This document shows positions 9,478 to 18,127 of a stretch of 54,177 nt of DNA, piece by piece; within the stretch, counting starts at the first letter, position 1; every line of letters begins with the position of its first letter. Made by a program: the position numbers and the translations under genes. The notes below the pieces were generated by a model, which was given only the letters and a program-made list of their open reading frames with translations, did no database searches and was not told the DNA's origin. Source of the stretch: a delta proteobacterium NaphS2 (GTDB lineage: Bacteria; Desulfobacterota; DSM-4660; Desulfatiglandales; Desulfatiglandaceae); assembly GCA_000179315.1 (NCBI GenBank), contig ADZZ01000502.1, positions 1-54,177 on the forward strand. The letters run 5' to 3'.

Positions 9478-10587
9478 CTAGTCGATCACTTTTTCCGGGA
9501 AGAGAGCCATGATATCCGCTTCGGTCGCGCTGCAAATGCCCCTTTCCGTGATAAAGCCCGTCACCAGGCGGGCGGGGGTCACGTCAAAGGCCGGATTGGC
9601 GGCGGGACTCATTTCAGGCGGCACCAATACGGTTTGTACCTTCCCATTGGACAACCCCTGAACATACCGGATTTCATCGGGATTTCGTTCTTCTATGGGA
9701 ATGTCCTTCAAGCCGTCCGTAATGTCCCAGTCAAAGGTGGATGAAGGAAGGGCCACATAAAAAGGAATATTATTGTCCCGGGCGGCAAGTGCCTTCAAAT
9801 AGGTGCCGATCTTATTGGCCACATCCCCGGCCCGCGTGGTTCGGTCCGTTCCCACAATCACAAGGTCCACCATGCCCCGTTGCATGAGGTGGCCGCCCGC
9901 ATTGTCCGTGATTACCGTGTGGGGAATGCCGTGTTTGCCCAATTCCCAGGCGGTGAGTCGGGAGCCCTGGTTCAAAGGCCTTGTTTCATCCACCCATACA
10001 TGAACGGCAATATGGTTGTCAAAGGCCGTGTAGATAGGGGCGGTGGCGGTACCGTATTCAACGCAGGCGAGCCAGCCGGCGTTACAGTGGGTCAGGATGT
10101 TGACGGGCCGCCCATCCTTCTTTCGACTGATTTCCTCGATGACGGCAAGACCGTGCCGGCCGATCTTTTCACAATTGACCGCTTCTTCCTCAACCACTTG
10201 CAGGGCTTCCGCCAGGGCTGCTTTCACACGGGCGTCGTGGTCGGTTTCCTTGAGTGTCGCATCCCGAACCCGGTCGACGCCCCAGAAAAGGTTCATGGCC
10301 GTGGGTCTGGCATTCTTGAGGCGGTCACATTCGGCTTGTAGATAATTATCGTCTGCGCCGCGGTTATTCTTCTGAACCAGGCTCACATAGACTCCCAGTG
10401 CGCCCGTGGCACCGATCAGTGGGGCGCCTCTCACATACATTTCCTTGATGGCGCGAATCACATCATCCACTGTTTTCAGGTCTTCGATAACAAGTTGGTG
10501 AGGGAGAAACCTCTGGTCAATGACCTGAACGGTTTCGGTGGCCCTGTCGAACCAGATGGGCCGCATCTCTTTTCCATCTACTTTCAT
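9478..10587 (-). CDS. mtnA: S-methyl-5-thioribose-1-phosphate isomerase
   Basis: Methionine-salvage enzyme isomerising methylthioribose 1-phosphate to methylthioribulose 1-phosphate; close relatives act on 5-deoxyribose 1-phosphate. The 369 residues show YVRGAPLIGATGALG, the catalytic-cysteine region ILTHCNAGWLACVEYGTA, and ITDNAGGHLMQRGMVD with the catalytic Asp, then GTDRTTRAGDVANKIGTY. The start ATG 10587 has AGGGAG upstream. It is the first gene of an mtnA-tilS unit. No other mtn gene lies in the window, so the pathway branch cannot be told. Confidence 0.93.
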   Translation of the reverse strand: MKVDGKEMRPIWFDRATETVQVIDQRFLPHQLVIEDLKTVDDVIRAIKEMYVRGAPLIGATGALGVYVSLVQKNNRGADDNYLQAECDRLKNARPTAMNLFWGVDRVRDATLKETDHDARVKAALAEALQVVEEEAVNCEKIGRHGLAVIEEISRKKDGRPVNILTHCNAGWLACVEYGTATAPIYTAFDNHIAVHVWVDETRPLNQGSRLTAWELGKHGIPHTVITDNAGGHLMQRGMVDLVIVGTDRTTRAGDVANKIGTYLKALAARDNNIPFYVALPSSTFDWDITDGLKDIPIEERNPDEIRYVQGLSNGKVQTVLVPPEMSPAANPAFDVTPARLVTGFITERGICSATEADIMALFPEKVID

Positions 10588-10751
10588 AATGGTATATATC
10601 TCCCTTGTGAGATTTACTCAATTGCAGTGCGCTATTCTCCATATTACACACAATGTTTCAGATAAAAAAGGCCAAATATGGGGGAGATTCTTGAAGGATG
10701 GCAGTTTTTGAGGTGGGTTTTCATGCCTTGGCAAGTCTTTTGGGAATAGCA

Positions 10752-10771
10752 GTGCCGGGAAAACCCGGCAC
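10752..10771. terminator. perfect 8-bp stem-loop at the end of the nicotinate cluster
   Basis: GTGCCGGG, loop AAAA, CCCGGCAC. It sits 15 bases beyond the stop of the last gene of the minus-strand nicotinate cluster and in front of the mtnA promoter region. Neither side has a run of T, so it may be a transcript-end stabiliser or pause site and not a classical intrinsic terminator. Confidence 0.5.
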
Positions 10772-10785
10772 CGATCGAATGGAAA

Positions 10786-11364
10786 CTATCTCAATCCGTC
10801 CTCTTTTTTGGCCTCCTCCATCTTGAGGCCGCCGATGCGGGGATGGGGCCTGCCGCAATCGGTTACCACCAGGGCAACGACGATCTCGTCGGCCCTGGGG
10901 GCGTCGTCAATGCGAACCGCCATGGCGTCGAAGTGACTTCTAACGAAAGCCGCATCCTTATAATTGGTGGGCACGTCAATTTCCGTTCCCATGCCCCCCA
11001 TCTTTTTGGCTGAAGGAATCAACGATTTACCACCCCCGACGGAATCCCTGAAAGGTTTGCCCAGCTTGGGGTGTAAAATGGCGGCCGCATGTTCCCGTTC
11101 ACCGTTTTCCCCCACGATGGCCCCCTTGCCGTATCCTTCCGCTTTCTCAGGCGAAATGCCAAGCGCTGCAACCGCCCGACGACCCAGAATATCCCCCAGC
11201 GCATCTCCAATGTCCATGAGCGGGGTAAGATCCTCCACGTATTGACCGGCAAAAGGGTTCTTAATGACGGCAACGGCTGCTGCCCGTTTACCGGGCGGGT
11301 CCATGGGGCGGCCGCCGTCGGAATGAATTTCTTCAAGAATGGTCACATATTTTCTGACTTCCAT
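10786..11364 (-). CDS. DUF1185 (amino acid synthesis) family protein, nicotinate cluster
   Basis: A 192-residue protein of the DUF1185 group. Recognisable features are the N-terminal RKYVTILEEIHSDGGRP, NPFAGQYVEDLTPLMD, GYGKGAIVGENGEREHAAA, and the C-terminal FDAMAVRIDDAPRADEIVV. No biochemical role is established to my knowledge. It is the last gene of the nicotinate cluster. It overlaps the upstream UPF0280 gene by 22 bases and has a clear GAGGAG ribosome site, so coupled translation is likely. Its position suggests a role in handling an N-heterocycle breakdown intermediate, for example a lactamase/tautomerase-like or repair function, but this is inference only. Confidence 0.85.
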   Translation of the reverse strand: MEVRKYVTILEEIHSDGGRPMDPPGKRAAAVAVIKNPFAGQYVEDLTPLMDIGDALGDILGRRAVAALGISPEKAEGYGKGAIVGENGEREHAAAILHPKLGKPFRDSVGGGKSLIPSAKKMGGMGTEIDVPTNYKDAAFVRSHFDAMAVRIDDAPRADEIVVALVVTDCGRPHPRIGGLKMEEAKKEDGLR

Positions 11365-12245
11365 GGTTCTCTGCTCCTCTCTCTTGAAACAAGGTTTTCC
11401 GAAAAAAAACGGGTCATACCCGATTCACCGTCAACAGCGACAAAGGCGCCAAGAATGATCCCCTTTTCCATCAGCCTCTCGGCCAGCTCGAGTGACTGTG
11501 AAACGGCTTTAACACGCGTTCTCTGGTCCAGGCCCTTTACGTTAACGGTTACCATGGTCCCGGGTATGTCCGTTTGAGGGTCTATGGTTTCAGCCGATTT
11601 GCGAATAACACCGGGGGATTCCACAAAACTGGCGTTGGCGACGGCCGTGGCGGCGGCATCGGCCAGTGAAGCGGTTTTCCCGATGATTGTTGCGGCTGAA
11701 GCAATGCCGCAGGTAAAGCTTCGGCCCCCCAAACCGCTGGTGGCGATGCCGAAAGCGGCACCCGCCTTCCCAAATGGAATACGCAAGGAGACCGCATGAA
11801 GGAATTCCTGTCTGTCCACGCTTTCCCGGAGACCCACCCGAACCCAGTTGGGTGCCATGAGACGCACGGCAATATCACCACCGTTGTTGACAATCACCTT
11901 GGTCATTCCCCGGGAAAACAGAAAATCCGCCACACCGTCGGCGATGGTCCCCGCCACGGCCGCCATGGGCGTTAGAAACGTATCCCCCACCAGCCGAACG
12001 CTTTCCAGCATCTTTCCGCCCAGTGGTTCCGTTGGCTGCCGGGCTATTTCAGGCCAGGGCTTTCGAAGCCGTTGGTCCAGCCGCGCCACTTCTTCCAGGC
12101 AGTCAAAAGCCGTTTCCGCGGCCCGAAGATTCATCTCCCGCTGGGGAATTTTTCCCACAAAAGAGGAGATGACAAGCCGCATGGGCCCCCATTCGGCCAT
12201 GACCGCTCCCCCTTCCAACCGATGGACGGTTCGGTCTCCCAACAT
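11343..12245 (-). CDS. UPF0280 family (ApbE-like fold) protein
   Basis: About 300 residues of the UPF0280 family, distantly related in fold to the ApbE FMN transferase. Seen: the conserved REMNLRAAETAFDCLEEVARL, then TPMAAVAGTIADGVADFLF, VIVNNGGDIAVRL, and FGIATSGLGGRSFTCGIASAATII. The NNGGDI and GIATSG motifs correspond to the ApbE-like nucleotide-binding core. It begins 5 bases after the 6-hydroxynicotinate reductase stop and overlaps the DUF1185 gene. Function unknown. Placement directly behind a multi-cofactor Fe-S reductase makes cofactor loading or repair of that enzyme a reasonable hypothesis. Confidence 0.85.
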   Translation of the reverse strand: MLGDRTVHRLEGGAVMAEWGPMRLVISSFVGKIPQREMNLRAAETAFDCLEEVARLDQRLRKPWPEIARQPTEPLGGKMLESVRLVGDTFLTPMAAVAGTIADGVADFLFSRGMTKVIVNNGGDIAVRLMAPNWVRVGLRESVDRQEFLHAVSLRIPFGKAGAAFGIATSGLGGRSFTCGIASAATIIGKTASLADAAATAVANASFVESPGVIRKSAETIDPQTDIPGTMVTVNVKGLDQRTRVKAVSQSLELAERLMEKGIILGAFVAVDGESGMTRFFSENLVSRERSREPWKSENM

Positions 12246-12250
12246 GAGTT

Positions 12251-13771
12251 TTAATCCGGTAAAGGGCGTGCGGCGTTTCCCGCCTTAAAGGGTTTCATGG
12301 CCGCCACATGCCCTCCCATGTCCCGATAGTCCGACAGGGTTATGGTGTATTCAATGGGACAGATGGTGGCGGGCGTGGGGGTCCAGTAAAAAGCGCCCCG
12401 TTTTACCCGCTCCACATCCACCATAAAATTGATGCCGCCGCCTGGCAGTACATAAACGGGGGCACCCCCCACGGTGAGCGTGGCTCTGGCGCTGTGCACG
12501 GCCTCCGTAAGCTTGATGGGATAACGGGTCACACCGGCCCGTGCGCTGCCGCCGGCACCACCCATGTACACGGCCGAAACCCTTGAAAATTCGCAACTTT
12601 CTGATATGGCTGTAAGCGCCTTCCTGCAGGTTTGGGTCAGGGGAACTTCATGCAACTCTCCCTTTTGATTCAGTTCAAGCAACCGACCGCGTCCGCCCGT
12701 GGTCTCGGTAATCAGCACGCGCATGCCCGTACGGGCAATATTTTGGTCAATTCCTTCAATGATCTCCATGGGATCTAAAATGGAAGTGCCCCCCCATCCC
12801 TTGCCGTGATCTCCGAAATAGCGGCCCGGTGTGCTCATGGGAAAGCGAATTTTGATTCCTGAAGCCTGAGCGCCCACAAAGCGGCCTGCCGCGTGTTCAC
12901 TCATGAGGCTGGTGATATGGGAATCCAGAATGATCACTTCATCCGCCGCCTCTTTTAGAAGTGGCGCAAAAAGACCCAGTGTGGCGCTGCCGCATCCGAC
13001 ACGCATATTGAGAGGGCTTTCGCCGTTGATGACCGGGGGGTGTCCCACTTGTAGTTCCAGTTTGCTCCCCCCTGTCACTTTCAGGCGGACCGGCTTACCA
13101 TTGGCAATGTCCGTTATGGCCCGGGCTGCGGCAAATCCGTCCTTTCCGGTCAGCAGGTTGACGCCGCCGATGGAAAGCATCTTGGATCCATACTGCTCGG
13201 TGGTCACCAATCCCACTTTGCGCTTGCCCATCAGCACGTCGGCCCCTTCCTCCCCCACCTGCACGTCCGTATCGATCTTAACCAGAATGCTGCTGTAGCT
13301 TAACGGGGCTTCCGTCACAACCGTCACCACATCCACATGGCGCTTTCGGCCGCTCACGATGGCGGGTGCCGGTTTGCAATCGGGATAGGTGCCCCCTGCC
13401 CCGATGGCGGTGATCAATGGCCTTTGAATCGCTTTTTCCGGTTCCTCGCCGACCGTATGGGCCACATCTTCGAATGTATGAAGCGGCGTGACGCGCACCA
13501 ATTTGCCGCCCACATTTTCAAACCGGTGGCAGGCACCCTTATACCCTTCTTTCACCTGGCAGAAAATGGGACAGGCATCACATGCGACCGCATCTTCCGC
13601 AGGTAACGAATCACGCGAAAGCGCATGATACTCGCATACTTTGAGGCAGGCCCCGCACTGGGTACAGTGATCTTCGATGACCGCCTTTTTTTTCACCAGA
13701 TGGACCGCTTCCACGGGGCAGTCCCGAACGCAGAATCCGCAACCGACACACTTTTCAACATCAACGTCCAT
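12251..13771 (-). CDS. hnr: 6-hydroxynicotinate reductase (ferredoxin-type Fe-S protein)
   Basis: Reduces 6-hydroxynicotinate to 1,4,5,6-tetrahydro-6-oxonicotinate with low-potential electrons, the second step of anaerobic nicotinate breakdown. The 506 residues begin with two [4Fe-4S] motifs, CVGCGFCVRDCP (residues 8-19) and CTQCGACLKVC. A further cysteine group follows, CDACPIFC with a Cys about 10 residues later, which could hold another cluster. The long remainder is glycine-rich with no recognised standard domain, as in the Eubacterium barkeri enzyme. It lies between enamidase (stop 36 bases upstream) and UPF0280. The assignment rests on the Fe-S N terminus, the size and the unmistakable enamidase and nicotinate dehydrogenase neighbours. 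The ribosome site before ATG 13771 is weak. Confidence 0.85.
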   Translation of the reverse strand: MDVDVEKCVGCGFCVRDCPVEAVHLVKKKAVIEDHCTQCGACLKVCEYHALSRDSLPAEDAVACDACPIFCQVKEGYKGACHRFENVGGKLVRVTPLHTFEDVAHTVGEEPEKAIQRPLITAIGAGGTYPDCKPAPAIVSGRKRHVDVVTVVTEAPLSYSSILVKIDTDVQVGEEGADVLMGKRKVGLVTTEQYGSKMLSIGGVNLLTGKDGFAAARAITDIANGKPVRLKVTGGSKLELQVGHPPVINGESPLNMRVGCGSATLGLFAPLLKEAADEVIILDSHITSLMSEHAAGRFVGAQASGIKIRFPMSTPGRYFGDHGKGWGGTSILDPMEIIEGIDQNIARTGMRVLITETTGGRGRLLELNQKGELHEVPLTQTCRKALTAISESCEFSRVSAVYMGGAGGSARAGVTRYPIKLTEAVHSARATLTVGGAPVYVLPGGGINFMVDVERVKRGAFYWTPTPATICPIEYTITLSDYRDMGGHVAAMKPFKAGNAARPLPD

Positions 13772-13807
13772 ATATCACAACCAGCTGAATTCCTAAAATC
13801 CGAACCC

Positions 13808-14971
13808 TTAACGGCTTAACACGGCTTTCCTTTTTGCCGGCGGCGTATTTCGGCTTTTCGCCACCACCACCTGACCGTCCACCAGCACCATGGCCACAGC
13901 GGGCACATCACCGGCCGAAATGGCGCTCAGCGCATCCTCCCCCACGGATCCCATGGGCGCATCCATGATGACCAGATCCGCCTCTTTGCCGGGTGCGATT
14001 ACGCCCCGGTTGAGTTTGTGGATTCGGGCCGTGTTGCCCGTGGCCATACAGACGGCTTCCTCCGGTTTGACGGGTGTCAGGCTGGTCAGATGGTTGATGA
14101 CCCGAAGAATGCCCAGGGGAATCACGCCGGTTCCCGAAGGGGCATCGTTTCCGATAATCATTCGGTCCAGGGCACCCGCTTGAACGCAGAGTTCAGCGGT
14201 ATCCACGGCCACCTTCGGATTGCCGCAGTGCACGATTTCAAGGGCCAAATCAGTTTCTTTCACCAGTTTTATGACTTCATCAAAGGCGACGGCCGTGGGA
14301 CCGCCGTTGACATGGGAGGCGATATGGGGACCCGTTTTCATGACCTGCTCAGCCGTGACCGTGCTGCTCCCCGGTATGGATGTCCCTCCCGTGTGCATCA
14401 TGACGGTCATGCCCAGATCCTTGGCCCATTCCACCATGGGCGCCGCATCGGCCGGGTCCTTGACGCTGCCAAGGCCGATCTCTCCCACCACGCGAACCCC
14501 TTCACGGGCCATTTCTTCGAAATCCTGCCGTGTCAATCCCTTTTCGAGAATCAAAGCGCCGCCAATCACTTTGGCGCCGCCCGGGCGGAAATTGTTGAAG
14601 GCTTTGGCCGCCAGGATTGCCAGGGCTTTGGTGCCTGCCGGATCCTTGGGCCGTCCTGCCAGGTGCACCTCTCCCGCTGAGATGAAGGTTGTGACACCAC
14701 CATGCACCTCACTGTCCAGGAATCCGATCTGTTGCTGTCTCGGGGCGTAATCTCCGAAAGTCACATGGCAATGGGAATCGATGAGACCCGGCGTTACCGT
14801 CATCCCGCCGCAGTCAATGACGTCGCAATCCTCTTCAATCTTCATATTCGACAGGAACCCTATCTCTTTTATGAGACCGTCCACCACGTAAACGGCGTCT
14901 CCTTCCATAATCGGGTTTTGAATGTCTCCGCTCACAATGGTTCCAATATTTTTAAGTACAACACAGGCCAT
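13808..14971 (-). CDS. ena: enamidase (1,4,5,6-tetrahydro-6-oxonicotinate amidohydrolase)
   Basis: Hydrolyses 1,4,5,6-tetrahydro-6-oxonicotinate to 2-formylglutarate and ammonia. The 387-residue amidohydrolase aligns by eye along its whole length with Eubacterium barkeri enamidase: metal ligands H67 and H69 in DSHCHVTFGDYAPRQQ, the stretch GRPKDPAGTKALAI, GGALILEKGLT, VEWAKDLGMTVMMHTGGTS, GNDAPSGTGVIPLGILR and the C-terminal SRNTPPAKR. Its ATG directly follows the stop of the nicotinate dehydrogenase large subunit with no gap, and AAGGAGG lies within that gene's last codons. This is the most secure functional marker of the cluster. Confidence 0.93.
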   Translation of the reverse strand: MACVVLKNIGTIVSGDIQNPIMEGDAVYVVDGLIKEIGFLSNMKIEEDCDVIDCGGMTVTPGLIDSHCHVTFGDYAPRQQQIGFLDSEVHGGVTTFISAGEVHLAGRPKDPAGTKALAILAAKAFNNFRPGGAKVIGGALILEKGLTRQDFEEMAREGVRVVGEIGLGSVKDPADAAPMVEWAKDLGMTVMMHTGGTSIPGSSTVTAEQVMKTGPHIASHVNGGPTAVAFDEVIKLVKETDLALEIVHCGNPKVAVDTAELCVQAGALDRMIIGNDAPSGTGVIPLGILRVINHLTSLTPVKPEEAVCMATGNTARIHKLNRGVIAPGKEADLVIMDAPMGSVGEDALSAISAGDVPAVAMVLVDGQVVVAKSRNTPPAKRKAVLSR

Positions 14972-17254
14972 TTAGGCTACCTCCTTCATGGTGAATTTTC
15001 CGGATTGAATGCTTGCCTCCAGAACCCGTTCCAGGTTTGCGGGCAGGTGATAGATGCGCGCCGAAACGGCATTGGTAATACCGTTAATAACGGCGGGTGC
15101 CGTGGGAATAAGCGCCGGTTCCCCCACACCCTTGGCGCCGAAAGGCCCGGTGGGCTCGGAGGATTCAATGATGATCGGAATGATTTCCGGCATATCCATG
15201 GCAGTGGGAATGTGATAGTCCTTCAGGGACCGGGTGGTTGAGGGATCATATTCTTCCATCAAAGCAAAGCCCACACCCATGGCCGCACCGCCACGGATCT
15301 GCCCTTCCACCGACGCCGGATGAATGGCACGGCCCACGTCATGGGCCGCGATAATTTTATGGACCGTTACTTCCCCCGTCAGAACGTCCACCGTTACCAG
15401 CGCCACATGGCACGCAAAAGCATAAGTGGCGTAAGGTACGCCCTCGCCGGTTTCAGGGTCCAGGGGGACGGTTTCCGGATCAAAATATCCCTGCCATCGA
15501 AGGGGAATGCCCCGTTTGGCGGCCCTGGCTGCAATTTTTGAAAAGGGCATCCGATGATCGGGGTCTTTTTTGTAAACGACAAATCCGTTTTCCAACATCA
15601 AATCCGTTTTGGGTCTTTTGAGCAGATCCACCCCTTCGGTCAACAGCACATCCGCCAGTTTTTCAGCAGCGTTTTTCACCGCGTTTCCCGAAATATAGGT
15701 TTGCCGACTGGCGGAAGTGGCCCCCGCGTTGGAGGTAAAAGCGGTGTCTCCCACAACCATGCAAAGCATGTCCGGTGAAATTCCAAGCACGGCTGCTGCA
15801 ATCTGGGACAGCACCGTGGTGGAACCCTGTCCGATATCGGCGCATCCTGTATAAAGGGTGATCCGTCCTTCCCCGTCCATTTCAATGTGGGCGGTGGAAG
15901 GGTTCTGCACGCCCGTGTTGCCGATACCGTACCACATGGCGCCCAGGCCCACGCCCCGCTGTTTGGCAAAATCGGTTTCCCCGTGAAGCCATGTCTTCAG
16001 CGCATTTTCGTAGTGGGGCTTCACCGCTTCGAGACATTGATCGATCCCCACGCTCCCATTCAGCAACTGCCCGGTGGCGGTCTTATGGCCGGCTTTCAAA
16101 GCGTTGACCCGACGGATTTCAAGGGGGTCCATACCCAAAGCCTCCGCCAACAGATCCATCTGGGATTCATGGGCAAAGGCTGCCTGAGGAACGCCGAATC
16201 CCCGCATGGCACCGGCAAAGGGATTGTTGGTATACACGCATCGGCATTCCACATCCACATGATCTATTTCGTAGGGACCGGTGGCATGAACCGGCGCCCG
16301 TGATGCCACCGCCAGCCCATAGGACCCGTAGGCGCCCGTGTCGCATATCATTTTGGCCGTCATGGCCATAAGGTGACCGTTCTCGTCCGCGCCGGTCTTA
16401 AAGACCATTTTGAGAGGGTGGCGCTTGGCCGTCATGCGGTAGGTTTCTTCCCGGGTGAAAGTGCACATCACCGGCCTTTTTAGATGATAGAGGGCCAGGC
16501 CGATAAACCCCTGCACATTAAGATCCAGTTTGGATCCAAACCCACCGCCGGTGGCTGCCTGAACGATGCGGACCTTTTCCGGGGCAACGCCCAGCAGGGA
16601 AACCAACTCGCTGTGATCGTAATGGGGATTCTGTGTGGAAGCGATAATCACCAGGTTTCCATCCGGGTCCAAGTAGCCGGCACCGGCGTCCGGTTCCAGA
16701 TAGGTGTGTTCGAGAAAGCTGGTGCGGTAAGTTTTTTCCACCACCACGGCACATGCTTCAAAGGCTTTTTCCGGATTCCCCTTTTTGATTTTTCGGGTAA
16801 AAAGCAGATTTCCTTTTTCGTGAACCTTGGATGCATGATTTTTGAGTGCTTCCTCCGGATCGTGAACCGATGGAAGATCCTCATAGACAACGTGAATCTT
16901 TTTAGCAGCTGTTTCAGCGGCGTGGATGTTCAGGGCAGCCACCAAAGCGACGGCATCTCCTTTGGAACGGACTTTGTTTTTGGCCAAGAGTGGCCGGTCC
17001 TTGTTGATGATGCCGGTGAGATGATTCCTAGGAATGTCCTCAGCCGTAAAGATTTCGACAACACCTTCCACCCGGGCGGCTTCCGCCGTATCAATATCCA
17101 AAATCCGGGCATGGTGGCGGTCACTCGGCAAAACCTTGAGCACCAGTGGATGGTCCAGTTCCATGTCTGCACTGAACAGGGGTTTTCCCAAAAGGCGTTC
17201 GATGGCGCCGATTCTTGGAATGCTTTTCCCGATCATGCCGTTGTTGCTTTTCAT
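14972..17254 (-). CDS. ndhL: nicotinate dehydrogenase, molybdopterin-binding large subunit (NdhL and NdhM fused)
   Basis: Xanthine-dehydrogenase-family molybdenum subunit, 760 residues, predicted to hydroxylate nicotinate at C6 using water. Molybdopterin-cytosine-dinucleotide contacts are seen as GGGFGSKLDL, AMRGFGVPQAAFAHESQMD and GCADIGQGSTTVLSQ, and the catalytic Glu in GAKGVGEPALIPTAPA near the C terminus. In E. barkeri the enzyme has separate NdhL and NdhM chains; here one reading frame covers both, the usual state of the family. The order on the minus strand is small, FAD, large subunit, then enamidase. Substrate assignment comes from the neighbours; sequence alone would say only molybdenum hydroxylase. 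Confidence 0.9.
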   Translation of the reverse strand: MKSNNGMIGKSIPRIGAIERLLGKPLFSADMELDHPLVLKVLPSDRHHARILDIDTAEAARVEGVVEIFTAEDIPRNHLTGIINKDRPLLAKNKVRSKGDAVALVAALNIHAAETAAKKIHVVYEDLPSVHDPEEALKNHASKVHEKGNLLFTRKIKKGNPEKAFEACAVVVEKTYRTSFLEHTYLEPDAGAGYLDPDGNLVIIASTQNPHYDHSELVSLLGVAPEKVRIVQAATGGGFGSKLDLNVQGFIGLALYHLKRPVMCTFTREETYRMTAKRHPLKMVFKTGADENGHLMAMTAKMICDTGAYGSYGLAVASRAPVHATGPYEIDHVDVECRCVYTNNPFAGAMRGFGVPQAAFAHESQMDLLAEALGMDPLEIRRVNALKAGHKTATGQLLNGSVGIDQCLEAVKPHYENALKTWLHGETDFAKQRGVGLGAMWYGIGNTGVQNPSTAHIEMDGEGRITLYTGCADIGQGSTTVLSQIAAAVLGISPDMLCMVVGDTAFTSNAGATSASRQTYISGNAVKNAAEKLADVLLTEGVDLLKRPKTDLMLENGFVVYKKDPDHRMPFSKIAARAAKRGIPLRWQGYFDPETVPLDPETGEGVPYATYAFACHVALVTVDVLTGEVTVHKIIAAHDVGRAIHPASVEGQIRGGAAMGVGFALMEEYDPSTTRSLKDYHIPTAMDMPEIIPIIIESSEPTGPFGAKGVGEPALIPTAPAVINGITNAVSARIYHLPANLERVLEASIQSGKFTMKEVA

Positions 17255-17271
17255 TTTTCCGTGAGCCTTCT

Positions 17272-18126
17272 TTATTCCACCAGGGGCGCCAGTATTCGCA
17301 GAAATAATCCCTGAACGGCCTTTTCCTTGTATTCGGTTGAGGGTCTTCGACCCGTGATGCGAACCATTTCCTCAGCCATGAGCCGTGACCCCGCCTCAAC
17401 GGTTTGACGATCCGCGCGTTTCCCCTTAAGAAAAGCTTCCACTGCTTCCATGCGCATGGGCGTCGGTGTACCGGAACCCAGGGCCAGTCGGACGGTTCCC
17501 AAGGTGCCGTCCTCTTTGGGATCTGCCAACAGCGCCATGCTCATGCGACTGATGGCCAGCGCCTTGCGCCGGCCGATTTTCTGAAAATCGGTAAACCTTC
17601 CATCGGCCGGCTCCAGAATGAACCGGATCAGCAGTTCGTCCGGCCGGATGCCGCTTCGGTAAGGACCCTCAAAAAGGTTCGCCAAGGCAACCGTTCGTTC
17701 GCCATTTTCGCTCGCCAGTACGGCCCTGGCTTCATGCACCAGCAGGGGCGGCACCGTGTCGGCCGAGGGAGAGGCGTTGCCCACATTGCCGCCGATGGTG
17801 GCCACATTTCGGATCTGAGGGCTGCCGAAAAAGGCGCAGGACTTGATGAGGGAAGGTGCATTTTTCGCCACCAGGGGTGAATTGTAAATTTCACTGATGG
17901 TCACGCCGGCGCCGATGGAAAGCCCATCTTTGCTAAGCCCAATGCCCTGAAGCTCTTTTAGACGTGAAATATCCAGCAAATATTCGCTTTTCAGTTTGCC
18001 GGCGCGCAGATCCACCATCACATCCGTCCCCCCTGCCAGGGGACGGGTATCAATACCGTGTGTCTTCAGAAAAAGAAGCGCTTCATACAGGGTTTCGGGT
18101 CTCGCATAGGCCGGATGGGTCAACAA
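17272..18126 (-). CDS. ndhF: nicotinate dehydrogenase, FAD-binding medium subunit
   Basis: About 284 residues, passing electrons from the [2Fe-2S] subunit to an acceptor. The FAD-binding motifs PLAGGTDVMVDLRAG near the N terminus and the second loop IRNVATIGGNVGNASPSADT are characteristic of the CoxM/XdhB group. No ATG fits: translation most likely starts at TTG 18126 (or the adjacent TTG 18123), with GGAGGAA 6 bases upstream and one base after the small-subunit stop. No [4Fe-4S] insertion of the 4-hydroxybenzoyl-CoA-reductase type is present. Translationally coupled to its neighbours. Confidence 0.88.
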   Translation of the reverse strand: MLTHPAYARPETLYEALLFLKTHGIDTRPLAGGTDVMVDLRAGKLKSEYLLDISRLKELQGIGLSKDGLSIGAGVTISEIYNSPLVAKNAPSLIKSCAFFGSPQIRNVATIGGNVGNASPSADTVPPLLVHEARAVLASENGERTVALANLFEGPYRSGIRPDELLIRFILEPADGRFTDFQKIGRRKALAISRMSMALLADPKEDGTLGTVRLALGSGTPTPMRMEAVEAFLKGKRADRQTVEAGSRLMAEEMVRITGRRPSTEYKEKAVQGLFLRILAPLVE

Positions 18127-18127
18127 T

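Noticed and set aside
10752-10771. Classical intrinsic terminator
   Set aside because: The stem is perfect but no U-run follows on either strand, so it is listed only as a stem-loop of probable transcript-end function.
14972-17254. Selenocysteine codon in the nicotinate dehydrogenase large subunit
   Set aside because: The frame is open without an in-frame TGA; the selenium in the E. barkeri enzyme is a labile cofactor ligand and not a coded residue.
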